A stretch of DNA of 64,000 bases, from contig NZ_CP139972.1 in assembly GCF_034424315.1 (NCBI RefSeq), positions 2,108,001-2,172,000 on the forward strand. The letters run 5' to 3'. The stretch is from Chitinophaga sancti. GTDB lineage: Bacteria; Bacteroidota; Bacteroidia; Chitinophagales; Chitinophagaceae. Positions 18,685-28,406 of this stretch are shown piece after piece. Both the position numbers and the translations under genes were made by a program. The notes under the pieces are model-generated. The model searched no databases. It worked only from the letters and a program-made list of their open reading frames with translations, and was not told where the DNA came from. Each line of letters begins with the position of its first letter. Position 1 is the first letter of the stretch.

Positions 18685-19989
18685 CTATTTATGGAGGTGC
18701 AGACTGAAAGTACTACCTTTCCCTTCTTCACTCGCTACGGAAAGAAACCCATTATTTTTCTGTGCAAATTCCTCGCTGAGACTAAGCCCCAGTCCGATTC
18801 CCTTTTCGTTGCCGGTACCTGGCGTGGAATGAATTTTATCGGCGGCAAAGATACTTTCCAGTATTGCAGCACGGATCCCTACTCCAAAATCGGTTACAGA
18901 AATGATCACTTCACTCCCCTTATCTTCCATACTCAGTACTATAATCGCTTCCTGGTAACTAAACTTGATGGCATTACTTAATAAATTGCGGATAATAAGA
19001 CGTACATGGTCCGGGTCTGCATTGATGATACAGGTATATTGTGCGATGTCGTTTTGTAACCGGATGTGCTTTTTTTGAAATTGAGGTTGTAGAAATGTAA
19101 TGACTTCCCCGATTAGTGCCACGAGGTTGAAATTAGCTGGTTGTGGTGCAATACCTTTCATTTGTGTATAGCACCATTGCAGCAGACCATCCATATTTTC
19201 CTGCAGGTTTCTCGCCTGTAATATCAGTAGCCGGGATGATTCTGCAAAGTCCTTGCCGGACAGCATATCTTCCTGCAGGAGGTCCAGCATAAAGAAGAGC
19301 GTATTGATGGGCGAGCTCATATCGTGTGCAAGAATGGAGATCAGTTTCTCGCGGGTTTTGTTGGCTACGTTCAGTTGCCGGTTGGATTCTTCCAGCTCTT
19401 TCGTGTACCCCATAATCTGCAGCCGGAAATAATACAAACAGAACAGCAGCATGATCAGCCAGATCACCGCATTCATTATTCTCCGCCCCTCGCTAACCTG
19501 GTGTATAACAGTATGTGGTGCCAAACGATGCGTAACACCCAGCAGTATGGCACTGAATATACCGAGGATGAGCATGACCCATTTATTGTTCAGCAGGATC
19601 AGGGATAAGCATACCACCAGCAGGAGGTACAACTCCATATTGTTGTTATAAATCAGCGCACTGGCGGATAGCTCCATTGCACAGAGCGGCATCGTGATCA
19701 TTGGCCCGAGGTCGTACTTCTTCTTTTCATTGAAGTACACCATACTGAAAAGGCAGGCCATGGTGGTAATATTAATCAGTACAAGGAGGTAATTTCCCAG
19801 GCAGGTATTGATCAGGCTAAACATAAGAGAAGCCAATCCGCCAGTTAGCCCCGCAATATTTACGGTTCGGATCTGACGGTTGCGGGCAATGCCATTTGCT
19901 TCATGTACCCCTGTATTTAAAAGTCGGTTAAAGAAATGGATGATGTTTGAGACAACAATACGTTTATAGTTTGTTTGTACATTATTCAT
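18685..19989 (-). CDS. Membrane sensor histidine kinase
   Basis: A 434-residue kinase. Residues about 45-190 hold six or so hydrophobic segments with little periplasmic loop, so sensing is probably within the membrane. A coiled linker leads to the HisKA H-box (ISILAHDMSSPIN, His222). The HATPase_c domain has an N-box (NLLSNAIKFS), a G1 box (DFGVGI) and a G2 box (GIGLGLSL). There is no receiver domain and no response regulator next to it. The FtsX-type permease gene is divergent across a 343-bp gap. The signal is unknown. All catalytic boxes are intact. Confidence 0.93.
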   Translation of the reverse strand: MNNVQTNYKRIVVSNIIHFFNRLLNTGVHEANGIARNRQIRTVNIAGLTGGLASLMFSLINTCLGNYLLVLINITTMACLFSMVYFNEKKKYDLGPMITMPLCAMELSASALIYNNNMELYLLLVVCLSLILLNNKWVMLILGIFSAILLGVTHRLAPHTVIHQVSEGRRIMNAVIWLIMLLFCLYYFRLQIMGYTKELEESNRQLNVANKTREKLISILAHDMSSPINTLFFMLDLLQEDMLSGKDFAESSRLLILQARNLQENMDGLLQWCYTQMKGIAPQPANFNLVALIGEVITFLQPQFQKKHIRLQNDIAQYTCIINADPDHVRLIIRNLLSNAIKFSYQEAIIVLSMEDKGSEVIISVTDFGVGIRAAILESIFAADKIHSTPGTGNEKGIGLGLSLSEEFAQKNNGFLSVASEEGKGSTFSLHLHK

Positions 19990-20332
19990 TCATAACCACA
20001 TTAATGTAAAAAGCTCTCCTTAAAGTTCCGCAATTTATGGCAAAATGTATTAATAATCAATGTGCGGGTTGTATATCAATTCAGGTTCCTATTCCAAAAA
20101 TCACCCGGATCCACTTGCAGGCACCTGCAGGGTAACCCTAAAAGAGCCTCTGGCCGGCTTAATTGCAACGAAAGGGGAATTGACTCAAAATATAAATATT
20201 GGTCATTTCCGGACAATTCATGTACTGTTAGCGAACATATCCAACTCTTATATCCATATAATTCCCTAATTTTCAATAAGACGTATAATAGGCACTCCCT
20301 TTGTCCACACCAGGAGACCCAAACCCAACATT
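19990..20332. other. Intergenic region between divergent kinase and permease genes
   Basis: 343 bp with no gene that I can support. Two small overlapping reading frames here lack family features and are probably chance. The AT-rich ends fit divergent promoters, but no exact TAnnTTTG box was found. Confidence 0.6.
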
Positions 20333-22741
20333 ATGCTGTTGAACTACTTCCTGATCGCCTGGCGGAACATGAAAAAGAACCGCTTTCATGCTATCCTGAA
20401 CATTGTCGGACTTGCCATCGGCATTGCCTTTACGGGCATGATCATGGCACACGTATGGAACGAGCTGCAGGTGAATAAGGAGCTCAAAAACGCAGACCGG
20501 CAGTTTGTGATCCGGAGCAGGTGGAAAGATCCGAATATGGGCTTTGACCTCTCTACTTCAGGTGCATTACCCAAAGCCCTGAAGGAACAATACCCCTCAC
20601 TGGTAAAGAATTATTACAGATGGGATGGTGTTACCCTGACCGTACATGGCGATCAGAAAGACTTTAAGGAATCGGTACAAATAGGTGATTCTACCTTTCT
20701 AAATATGTTTGGGTTCAGGGTAATGGCAGGGAATGCGGGCAATGCCCTGTCTACCCCTAACTCCATGATCATGACGGAACCGATGGCGAAGAAATACTTC
20801 GGTACGGTGAATGCCATCGGCAGATCTGTAGAGATTGAAAATATGGCAGGGCAAAGACAACCTTTTATACTGACAGCAGTGATCAGGACTCCCCGCGACA
20901 ATGCCGTGACGGACCTGATCTCCAATTACAGGAACGGTATTATTCTGCCGGAAAGTTCTATCAGTTATTTCGGGAGAACGATCGATAACTGGACAAATAT
21001 GTACATCGTTGGCTACATTGAATTACAAGCCGGTGTCAGGGCCAGTCAGCTCTATGGGCCAATTAAAAAACTGCTGAAAGAAAATACCCCTGCAAACGTG
21101 TATGAAAATCTTACACCGGATGTAGTGAATGTGCGGGATAATTATCTCAATCAAAACAATGGCCTCGTAAGAAAAATGCTGTTTACCCTATCCGCCATTG
21201 GTTTGTTTATATTGCTGATGGCGCTGATCAATTTTATCAATATCTCTGTAAGCCGCGCTGCTTCAAGAATGAAAGAGATAGGTATGCGAAAAGTATTGGG
21301 CGGCAAAAAACACCAACTGGTAGTACAATTCCTGGTAGAATCCATGATCACTGTATGTATTTCTACCTTACTCGCATTTGGATGCTATTTACTATCAGCT
21401 CCCTGGTTTGAGCAGTTGGTAGGTAAGCCATTGCCTGCTTTAAGCGATTTTCCGGTATATTTTATAACATATCTTTTATTATTTGTCATCCTGACAGGAT
21501 TAGCGGCAGGACTATATCCAGCCTTTGTTTTATCAGCACTGCCCTCTTTAAGCAGTCTGAAAGGATCTCTAAAATCAGTAAAAGAAAATATCCTGCTAAG
21601 GAAGTCACTGGTAGCGTTTCAATTTTTCACAGCAGTTGTAGTACTGATTGGTGCATTCATCATTACGAAGCAGATACAATTGTTTTTCAGCAAGGGAATT
21701 GGCTATGAAAAAGAATTTGTGATCAGTGCACAGGTACCGAGAGACTGGTCACCGGCAGGTGTGTTGAAGATGCAAGGTATCAGGAAGCTATTGGCCGAAT
21801 CCCCGGTTATCAAGGATGTAAGCCTGACCTATGAGATCATGGACGGAAATAACGGCGGAAGCCTGAATATATTCCCCCTGGGAGGAGATGCTACTTCAGC
21901 TATCACCACATTCCAGCTAAGTACAGACAGACATTTTGCTACCACCTTTCAGGTACCAATGGCGGCAGGTGAATACCTGGGCAAGGAAGGCATGCCCGTA
22001 GACGTACATAAAATCGTGATCAATGCAAAACTCGCAAAGGCATTAGGATACCCAGATCCCGCCGATGCTGTGGGTAAACAGGTAAAGTTTGCGGAATTGC
22101 AGGATGCGTATACGATTGGTGGAGTGACGAAAGATTTTCACTTCCAGTCCATGCAGCTCTCTATCACACCCATGGTCTTTCTGCCCGTAGAGGTATTTAA
22201 TATCTACAGGTATTTTGCAATCAAGCTAAAGGCGGGAAATATGCCGGATGCCCTGGAAAAAGTACAGCAAAAGTGGGCGCAGCTAATGCCAGGGGCACCG
22301 TTTGAATATAAATTCATGGATGAAAGCCTGGCAAAGATGTATAAATCTGAGATCCAGCTGAAAAAAACCGCATATACAGCTACCGTATTAGCATTGGTCA
22401 TTGTATTACTAGGGGTAATCGGGCTGGTGTCACTAACCATCCAGAAACGCACCCGTGAAATGGGGATCAGGAAAATACTGGGAGCTTCGGTAAATAGCAT
22501 CATCCGTCTGTTCATCAAAGACTTCATGGGAATCATGATCATTGCCAGTTTACTGGCCATACCAGTTGCCTACTCCCTGATGCGATTCTGGTTAAGTACC
22601 TATGAATACCATATAGAAATCAGTGTAATGCCTATTGTAATTATCATTATTTTATTGGGATTGCTGACCGCCATAATGATTGTATTACAAACATTGAAGC
22701 TGGCGTTTGCCAATCCGGTAAAGAGTTTGAATATAGAGTAA
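20333..22741 (+). CDS. ABC transporter permease, MacB/FtsX type
   Basis: An 802-residue double-length permease. The N-terminus (LIAWRNMKKNRFHAILNIVGLAIG) carries the first membrane helix and is followed by a MacB periplasmic core domain. The FtsX block (TM helices near 285, 335 and 375) has the motif MKEIGMRKVLGGKKHQLVVQF. The second half repeats this plan: another periplasmic domain, then three helices and the motif REMGIRKILGASVNSIIRLF. Proteins of this size are common in Chitinophaga and work with an ATPase encoded elsewhere, exporting peptides or lipids or acting as mechanotransmitters. No ATPase is adjacent. A terminator follows. Confidence 0.93.
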   Translation: MLLNYFLIAWRNMKKNRFHAILNIVGLAIGIAFTGMIMAHVWNELQVNKELKNADRQFVIRSRWKDPNMGFDLSTSGALPKALKEQYPSLVKNYYRWDGVTLTVHGDQKDFKESVQIGDSTFLNMFGFRVMAGNAGNALSTPNSMIMTEPMAKKYFGTVNAIGRSVEIENMAGQRQPFILTAVIRTPRDNAVTDLISNYRNGIILPESSISYFGRTIDNWTNMYIVGYIELQAGVRASQLYGPIKKLLKENTPANVYENLTPDVVNVRDNYLNQNNGLVRKMLFTLSAIGLFILLMALINFINISVSRAASRMKEIGMRKVLGGKKHQLVVQFLVESMITVCISTLLAFGCYLLSAPWFEQLVGKPLPALSDFPVYFITYLLLFVILTGLAAGLYPAFVLSALPSLSSLKGSLKSVKENILLRKSLVAFQFFTAVVVLIGAFIITKQIQLFFSKGIGYEKEFVISAQVPRDWSPAGVLKMQGIRKLLAESPVIKDVSLTYEIMDGNNGGSLNIFPLGGDATSAITTFQLSTDRHFATTFQVPMAAGEYLGKEGMPVDVHKIVINAKLAKALGYPDPADAVGKQVKFAELQDAYTIGGVTKDFHFQSMQLSITPMVFLPVEVFNIYRYFAIKLKAGNMPDALEKVQQKWAQLMPGAPFEYKFMDESLAKMYKSEIQLKKTAYTATVLALVIVLLGVIGLVSLTIQKRTREMGIRKILGASVNSIIRLFIKDFMGIMIIASLLAIPVAYSLMRFWLSTYEYHIEISVMPIVIIIILLGLLTAIMIVLQTLKLAFANPVKSLNIE

Positions 22742-22767
22742 CATAAAGTTAAACATTGTTTTCTGGT

Positions 22768-22795
22768 AAGCCTCTGCATCTGCGGAGGCTTTTTG
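22768..22795 (+). terminator. Terminator after the FtsX-type permease
   Basis: Stem AAGCCTC / GAGGCTT, extended inward by GCA/TGC, followed by TTTTT. Confidence 0.85.
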
Positions 22796-23017
22796 TATTC
22801 CATTGATAATCATAGCCCCATTATTAAGCAAAGTAAATTCACCCAAACCCTTATAAATAGTGGATTTATTTAATAACTTTACATTATAATTTAATATAAT
22901 ACACTGGTCAACATCCTTGTACCATATTCCTATGCCTACAATCCCTCAACTCAAGGTTTGGATAAACTAGCGTTGAAACGCCCGTGTGTTGCCTTTTTTG
23001 CACCATAATATTTAAGA

Positions 23018-24607
23018 ATGCGTGAACAAAACAAACTGTTGGTAAACAACCTATTAGTTGCCTTTTTATTGTTGTTTCTTAGTCATGCCTCAATTGCAAA
23101 ATGTACGACTGGCCTGGTTTCAGGTAAGGCTGTCACTTTTCACAGTGCGAATGCAGATAATTACGCGTTTAATGCTACAGGCGGCAGCACAGAGACTACG
23201 CCCCTGACCATCACCGACAAAATTGTGCCTACCCTCAGCATCATAAAAACAAAAGATGCAGCCGAACCATCGACAAACGGTACTGTTACAATCAGTACCG
23301 AAGCTGGTTACATCGCCACAAAAGATATCATTGTCTCCTACACCATTGCAGGTACAGCTGTTAACGGTACTGACTACACTATGTTAAATGGCCTTGCCAT
23401 CATTCCCGCCGGTGCAAACAGCGTCACCCTGCCAGTCAATGTGATCGACAACTTTAAAACGGATGGTACCAGAACAGTCATCCTCACCCTGGAAAGCGGT
23501 TCAGATGGTTTCAATACCTTCATACCTGGCGCTGATTACAGTGCTACTGTCAACATTGCTGATAATGACGTAACCAGCTTCCAGGCATGGAAAGTGGCTA
23601 TTCTTCCGGCGAACAATGTGGATGGTAAGATCCAGCCAGGGGAGATTATTACCTACAAGATTTATGTAAGAAATACCACCAACACCGCCATCGGACCATT
23701 GATGGTGACCGACAAGATCCCAGCCAATACCAACTGGGAAAGTGGCTGGCAACTCTCATCCGGTGTGGTAGGCTTTCCTATCACTTCCGTAGCTGCCAAC
23801 GGCATCACCGAAGTGACGTTCCAGGTAAAAACTTATGAGAACCTGGAAGGCGTTGAGTGGATCAATAATACCGCATATGTTTCTGACGGTACCAACACCC
23901 GGCCTACTTATGCATGTGATCCTAAAACGGGTAGCTGCGATACGATAACCAGGGTACCTGTCAGAGCATCCAAAGGAAACCTGACCATCAGGAACACAAT
24001 CCTTGGCGAGGGTCCATCTATGATGGACGATTATATCACTTACAAACTCCTGGTGAAGAATGCAGGCCGCAGTAACTTCACTAAACTCGAGATCACAGAC
24101 TCCCTGCCTTACAACCTCGATCTGCCTTATCAGACAACAGCCACAAAAGGAACCGCAGTCTCAGGCACCAGTCCGAAAAAGGTAAGCTGGCATATAGATA
24201 AGCTGGAACCAGGCGATAGCGTAGTGATTACCCTTACCAGCCGGATACTCTCCGGTGAGAAGGTGGTGAACACTTCTTACGTGTATGCAGCAGAAGGAGA
24301 AGAAGACTATAGCAATAATATTAGCATTAATACTGTTGAGATCACTAATAAGAGCCTCCACTTTATTAATGCCTTCCGACCCGGTGGCGTACAGAATAAC
24401 AAGTTCGTCATCGTGGGAATAGAGAAGTTTCCGGGCACTCACCTGGTGGTGTATAGTCGCCTGGGAAATATTGTCTACGAGTCTAATAGCTATAATAATG
24501 ATTGGACGGCAGACAATATTGCTATGGGCGAATACCTATATAAGGTGATCGTTCCGAAGAAAACCGGCAAGACGACCTATTCAGGAAGCGTACTGATAAT
24601 CAAATAG
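23018..24607 (+). CDS. Calx-beta / DUF11 surface protein with T9SS type B domain
   Basis: A 529-residue secreted protein. After a signal peptide (about 27 residues) there is a Calx-beta-like domain (about 65-185; VSYTIAGTAVNGTDY, then ATVNIADND). Two DUF11-type Ig repeats follow (about 190-310 and 320-440; GEIITYKIYVRNTT, and ITYKLLVKNAG with LEITDSLP). The end is a gliding-motility-associated, type B T9SS domain (FINAFRPGGVQNNKF, LVVYSRLGNIVYES, GEYLYKVIV). It is probably a surface adhesin or cell-wall-like protein. Type B substrates usually need a PorP/SprF-like protein, and one is encoded at 29635-30603. Monocistronic, with a terminator downstream. Confidence 0.88.
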   Translation: MREQNKLLVNNLLVAFLLLFLSHASIAKCTTGLVSGKAVTFHSANADNYAFNATGGSTETTPLTITDKIVPTLSIIKTKDAAEPSTNGTVTISTEAGYIATKDIIVSYTIAGTAVNGTDYTMLNGLAIIPAGANSVTLPVNVIDNFKTDGTRTVILTLESGSDGFNTFIPGADYSATVNIADNDVTSFQAWKVAILPANNVDGKIQPGEIITYKIYVRNTTNTAIGPLMVTDKIPANTNWESGWQLSSGVVGFPITSVAANGITEVTFQVKTYENLEGVEWINNTAYVSDGTNTRPTYACDPKTGSCDTITRVPVRASKGNLTIRNTILGEGPSMMDDYITYKLLVKNAGRSNFTKLEITDSLPYNLDLPYQTTATKGTAVSGTSPKKVSWHIDKLEPGDSVVITLTSRILSGEKVVNTSYVYAAEGEEDYSNNISINTVEITNKSLHFINAFRPGGVQNNKFVIVGIEKFPGTHLVVYSRLGNIVYESNSYNNDWTADNIAMGEYLYKVIVPKKTGKTTYSGSVLIIK

Positions 24608-24627
24608 TTTAAATAAATATTATACTT

Positions 24628-24660
24628 AAAGGCCGGTTTCTCAGGAAGCCGGCCTTTATT
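24628..24660 (+). terminator. Terminator after the DUF11 surface protein
   Basis: A perfect 13-bp stem AAAGGCCGGTTTC / GAAGCCGGCCTTT (one wobble) with a TCAG loop and a short AT tail. Confidence 0.85.
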
Positions 24661-24695
24661 ATTGGGAGAAATAATATGAAAGTAGCAATTTAAAT

Positions 24696-24711
24696 GGTTG
24701 GAATTCCAACC
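24696..24711. promoter_or_regulatory. Palindromic operator, probable MarR site
   Basis: GGTTGGAATTCCAACC is a perfect 16-bp palindrome 38 bp before the ATG of the drug exporter. It covers the TTG (24698-24700) that would serve as the -33 element for the TACCTTTA box at 24722-24729. Binding here would block the exporter promoter. The MarR-family gene directly downstream of the exporter is the natural candidate repressor. Confidence 0.7.
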
Positions 24712-24748
24712 TTTTATTATATACCTTTATAGAAATTATTCAATAGAC

Positions 24749-26329
24749 ATGCAACAGCTCCCTTCGCTGGTAGAATATGGTTCCCGCAGAGTGATTATCA
24801 CTATTACCGCTGTCGTATGCGCTCTTCTTGAAATTATTGACACCACCATCGTGAACGTTGCATTGCCTGATATGCGCGGTAGCCTTGGCGCCACGCTCAA
24901 TGAGGTCAGCTGGGTGATTACGGCCTATTCCCTTGCCAATGTTATTATCGTTCCGATGACCAGCTGGTTATCCCAGCAGTTTGGACGAAGAAACTACTTC
25001 GCCGCCTCTGTCATTATTTTCACCGTTTGTTCTTTTCTCTGTGGTAACTCCACCAACATCTGGGAGCTGGTGATTTTCAGGTTCCTGCAGGGCCTTGGTG
25101 GCGGTGCTTTGCTGGTTACCTCACAGACCATCATCACCGAAAGCTGGCCCCCTGAAAAGCGGCCTACAGCACAGGCAATTTATACCCTGGGCGTGATCGT
25201 AGGCCCAACCCTCGGTCCTCCGCTGGGTGGGTATATTATTGATAATTATAGCTGGCCTTATATCTTTTATATCAATATCCCGATCGGGATCATTGCAGCA
25301 CTCCTCACCTTACAATATGTGAGAAGTCCGCAGTACGAATCCAAAAGAAGTGCCAGCCAGGTAGACTGGTGGGGAATCGCTTTCCTGGCCATTGGCATCT
25401 CTTCCTTACAATATGTTTTGGAAAAAGGACAGGAAGAAGACTGGTACAGCAGTGAGATCATCATCACATTGACGGTGACAGCCATTTTCGGTTTATTCTT
25501 TTTTATATGGCGGCAGATGACCTATGAATATCCGATCGTACAACTGAGGGTACTGAAAAACGGGAATCTTCGTATAGGGGTGATCCTTTCGTTTATCATG
25601 GGCTTTGGTTTATTTGGTTCTACTTTCGTTATACCTCTGTATACCCAGACCCTGCTGGGCTGGACGGCGCAACAATCGGGTATGCTGCAATTGCCAAGTA
25701 CCCTGTTTGTGGCAGTTATGATGCCGGTGGTAGCAGTGCTCATTCAAAAAGGGATCCCACAGAAATATTTAATTTCAATCGGCATGACCGCCTTCTTTAT
25801 TTACAGTTTACTTTCCTATAAGATCATTGGCCCTGATACCAGTGCGCATGACTTCTTTTGGGTATTGATCTTAAGAGGCTTTGGTCTGGGTCTGTTATCT
25901 GTACCGGTAAGTACCATGTCTCTCTCCACATTGAAAGGTGCTGAGATTGGCCAGGGAGCTGCGTTCTCAGGTATGCTGCGACAACTGGGTGGTGCATTTG
26001 GGGTAGCATTGATCTCTACATTTGTAGTCAGGCAGACAGATCTGCACAGGAGCACATTGGTAAGTCACCTGGATGTAAATAATCCGGATGTGCAGGGCCG
26101 GGTCGCACAAATGGCCGGTGCCATGCGTGCGAAAGGATTTGATATAACGACTGCACAAAACAAAGCCTATGCACTGATGGATGCCGGTGTGATGAAACAA
26201 GCTACGGTATTGTCTTACATGGATGTATTCCTGTGGGTAGGTGTGTTGTTCCTCGTGTGTGTACCATTTGTGTTGCTGTTCATCAAGACATCGAAAGCAA
26301 AAGTAAACATGGCGGATGCAGCACATTAG
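24749..26329 (+). CDS. DHA2-family multidrug efflux MFS transporter (EmrB-like)
   Basis: A 526-residue exporter with about 14 membrane helices. The DHA2 motifs are clear: LLEIIDTTIVNVALPDMRGSL in helix 1, WVITAYSLANVIIVPM, LSQQFGRRNYF (motif A) and GVIVGPTLGPPLGGYI (motif C). It is a proton-driven drug exporter by family. The ATG at 24749 is chosen, because the in-frame TTG at 24698 lies inside the operator palindrome. No EmrA-like adaptor or TolC gene is next to it. The marR gene follows 26 bp downstream, giving a small self-contained resistance unit. Confidence 0.92.
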   Translation: MQQLPSLVEYGSRRVIITITAVVCALLEIIDTTIVNVALPDMRGSLGATLNEVSWVITAYSLANVIIVPMTSWLSQQFGRRNYFAASVIIFTVCSFLCGNSTNIWELVIFRFLQGLGGGALLVTSQTIITESWPPEKRPTAQAIYTLGVIVGPTLGPPLGGYIIDNYSWPYIFYINIPIGIIAALLTLQYVRSPQYESKRSASQVDWWGIAFLAIGISSLQYVLEKGQEEDWYSSEIIITLTVTAIFGLFFFIWRQMTYEYPIVQLRVLKNGNLRIGVILSFIMGFGLFGSTFVIPLYTQTLLGWTAQQSGMLQLPSTLFVAVMMPVVAVLIQKGIPQKYLISIGMTAFFIYSLLSYKIIGPDTSAHDFFWVLILRGFGLGLLSVPVSTMSLSTLKGAEIGQGAAFSGMLRQLGGAFGVALISTFVVRQTDLHRSTLVSHLDVNNPDVQGRVAQMAGAMRAKGFDITTAQNKAYALMDAGVMKQATVLSYMDVFLWVGVLFLVCVPFVLLFIKTSKAKVNMADAAH

Positions 26330-26339
26330 CAAAAAGCAA

Positions 26340-26347
26340 TATCTTTG
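26340..26347 (+). promoter_or_regulatory. Candidate -7 box of the marR gene
   Basis: TATCTTTG matches TAnnTTTG exactly and lies 8 bp before the ATG at 26356. No clear TTG is seen at -33. It may allow marR to be transcribed apart from the exporter. Confidence 0.45.
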
Positions 26348-26355
26348 CCCTACTT

Positions 26356-26802
26356 ATGTCGTCACAAACTAAATCAGAAAAAGCACGGGAGCTATTGAGA
26401 TCCATGGGTGAAGTAAGGAATACCTTGCGTCAGTATATATCCGTGCGCATTAGGGAGGAAGAAATCGATATCACCTTTGAACTGCTGGAGATCCTGGCTT
26501 ATCTGTATAAAAAAGATGGCGTTAATCAGCAGGAGATTGCAGATCTGATGTTGAAAGACAAGTCGAGTATGACATACCAGATTGATGGATTAGTGAAGAG
26601 AGACCTGGTACGCAGAATGGAAGATGAAAATGACAGGAGGAATAAACTGATCTTTCTGACAGAGAAGGGAAAAGGATTGCAGACGGTATTGCAGTCCTGG
26701 GTAGGTGAATTGTATGATAAAGGAGTGAGCGATATTGATGAGGGAGAGATTGATACCGCGCTGGCGCTGGTGCAAAAGATGAATGAGAATCTGAAATCAT
26801 AA
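26356..26802 (+). CDS. MarR family transcriptional regulator
   Basis: A 148-residue winged-helix repressor. The core is ITFELLEILAYLYKKDGVNQQEIADLMLKDKSSMTYQIDGLVKRDLVRR, with the wing DENDRRNKLIFLTEKG, both typical of MarR. The ATG at 26356 is chosen; the longer frame from 26233 reads back into the exporter. It most likely represses the exporter through the palindrome at 24696-24711 and is released by the exported compounds. The stop codon is followed closely by a structured element (26811-26929). Confidence 0.93.
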   Translation: MSSQTKSEKARELLRSMGEVRNTLRQYISVRIREEEIDITFELLEILAYLYKKDGVNQQEIADLMLKDKSSMTYQIDGLVKRDLVRRMEDENDRRNKLIFLTEKGKGLQTVLQSWVGELYDKGVSDIDEGEIDTALALVQKMNENLKS

Positions 26803-26810
26803 AATAAAAA

Positions 26811-26929
26811 AAGAACTTGTACCAACAGTCATTTTATGGCCTTGAGAATATCACATATGAAAACGCTTTCCGCCAGGTGCCCGGATTAGATCCGGGAGAT
26901 TTTACTATTGATACAAGCTCTTTTTTTTT
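26811..26929. ncRNA. Candidate structured RNA or long-loop bidirectional terminator
   Basis: Two 11-bp arms, AAGAACTTGTA (26811-26821) and TACAAGCTCTT (26912-26922), enclose about 90 nt and are extended by A/T runs on both sides. On the plus strand a run of nine T follows. On the minus strand the arm mismatch becomes a G-U pair and a T-run also follows. Inside is a hairpin CCCGGA-TTAGA-TCCGGG. It lies between the convergent marR and GH32 genes. The size and open centre resemble a small regulatory RNA, for example of the 6S type. No family match can be claimed from sequence alone. Confidence 0.35.
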
Positions 26930-26996
26930 CTAAAAATGGTTTTTATTGCCGTTGGTAAATCCCTTCTTTCATGAATGTTTTATTATGAACATTTAA

Positions 26997-28406
26997 TTAC
27001 TTAGGCTCCCAAACTTTTAGTGACTTCACTTTTACATTTCCCTGTTTTGCAAATAAGGAAACTTCATGATCTTCTTTAGCAGGATATACCAGGAATGTGA
27101 GTACCTGTGCCCCGCCGTTTACAAATACCTCCACTGAAGACTTATCCTGTAATACCTGTAGTCTCAGTGCTCCTTTTGGCACAGTCAGGGTTTTCTTTCC
27201 ATCTTTCCAGGCAATCACCAGTTCTCCCCCATTGCAACTAATTTCTGCCTGTGGCAGTTTGATACCATAAGATGCAGCCGTGCCCCCGGCAAAAGTGACA
27301 TCTATCCAGTTGGTATTATTTTTAAACTGCTCCAGCACAAAGGGCTGATCATTGATCACCAGATCCTGTTTTTCGAATGGATGTGCTGGTAGTTTGATCA
27401 CACTGGATGGCTGTTGGAATAAGCGCACACCCTGCGGTGTCGTTTTCAGGGCCAGGTCTCTTGGAACAGACATGGACCCGGTCCATGGATAGGCAGGTTG
27501 ATTCGAAGGCATAAGCCAACCTACCATTGTCTTTTTACCACCCGGAAGATTGTTATAAGGTATGGCCGCATAGAAGGTAGGACCGAAGTCTACAAATTGC
27601 TGATGTGCGGCATCATGATCGTTTTTAAATTCCTTTCCATCAAAATCGCCGGTAAAGTATTGCAAGCCGGTTTCCGCATCCTGGTTGCCGGAGGAAACCA
27701 TCAGTAACCATTTAGTTTTCTTAGGATCACCATCTACATTTATTGGAGTCAGTGAGGGGCATTCCCAGATCTTGCGGGTATCGCCCTGGTTGCCAAATTC
27801 ACTGAGCAATGTCCAATGTTTCAGGTCAGTGGATTTATAAAACTGTACCTTTTTTTCGCCCGGCAGGGCGACTGTCATGAGCCAGTGTTGCTGTTTTTCC
27901 AGCCAGATGACGTTAGGGTCGCGGAAATCCTTTTTATGCAGGTCTACGACCGGGTTGCCAGCGTACTGTTGGTAGCTCATGCCCCCATCGTTGCTGTAAG
28001 CGATGAACTGGGATTCCTTTTGCTGTTTAGGCTGATCGGCCGTATAAATGGCTACGATGGCATTTTTACCAAAGCCACTGGTATTGGACTTGTCCAGCAC
28101 CGCGGAACCTGAGAAGATCCAGGTGGTGGTATCCGGTTTTTCCACTTCCGGAATGGCCACCGGCAGGTGCTTCCAGTGTACCAGGTCACTGCTTACAGCA
28201 TGCCCCCAGCTCATATGCCCCCATTTGGTATCATATGGGTTGTACTGGTAATAAAGATGGTATTGACCATTAATATATATCAGGCCGTTAGGGTCATTTA
28301 TCCAGTTTTTAGCTGGGGTAAAATGATAGACCGGACGCTGAGTAGTATCTACCTGGGCCTGTGTAGCAAGCGGCAACAGGCAGCATAACAAGTGGAATAA
28401 TTTCAT
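26997..28406 (-). CDS. GH32 levanase/invertase-type fructan hydrolase
   Basis: A 469-residue secreted enzyme with a signal peptide of about 18 residues (ending ATQAQ). The five-bladed propeller has the nucleophile Asp38 in NWINDPNG, the transition-state Asp163 in FRDPNV and the acid/base Glu215 in WECPSL. The C-terminal beta-sandwich includes KSSVEVFVNGG. GH32 enzymes split beta-fructosides: sucrose, inulin or levan. A short palindrome, AATGTT-N8-AACATT, lies just downstream. No fructokinase or SusCD genes are adjacent; the PfkB gene at 10676 is 15 kb away and not evidently linked. Confidence 0.94.
   Translation of the reverse strand: MKLFHLLCCLLPLATQAQVDTTQRPVYHFTPAKNWINDPNGLIYINGQYHLYYQYNPYDTKWGHMSWGHAVSSDLVHWKHLPVAIPEVEKPDTTTWIFSGSAVLDKSNTSGFGKNAIVAIYTADQPKQQKESQFIAYSNDGGMSYQQYAGNPVVDLHKKDFRDPNVIWLEKQQHWLMTVALPGEKKVQFYKSTDLKHWTLLSEFGNQGDTRKIWECPSLTPINVDGDPKKTKWLLMVSSGNQDAETGLQYFTGDFDGKEFKNDHDAAHQQFVDFGPTFYAAIPYNNLPGGKKTMVGWLMPSNQPAYPWTGSMSVPRDLALKTTPQGVRLFQQPSSVIKLPAHPFEKQDLVINDQPFVLEQFKNNTNWIDVTFAGGTAASYGIKLPQAEISCNGGELVIAWKDGKKTLTVPKGALRLQVLQDKSSVEVFVNGGAQVLTFLVYPAKEDHEVSLFAKQGNVKVKSLKVWEPK

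Noticed and set aside
20062..20478. Plus-strand frame of 138 codons in the kinase-permease gap
   Set aside because: Overlaps the permease start in another frame, no family motif, and the composition looks random.
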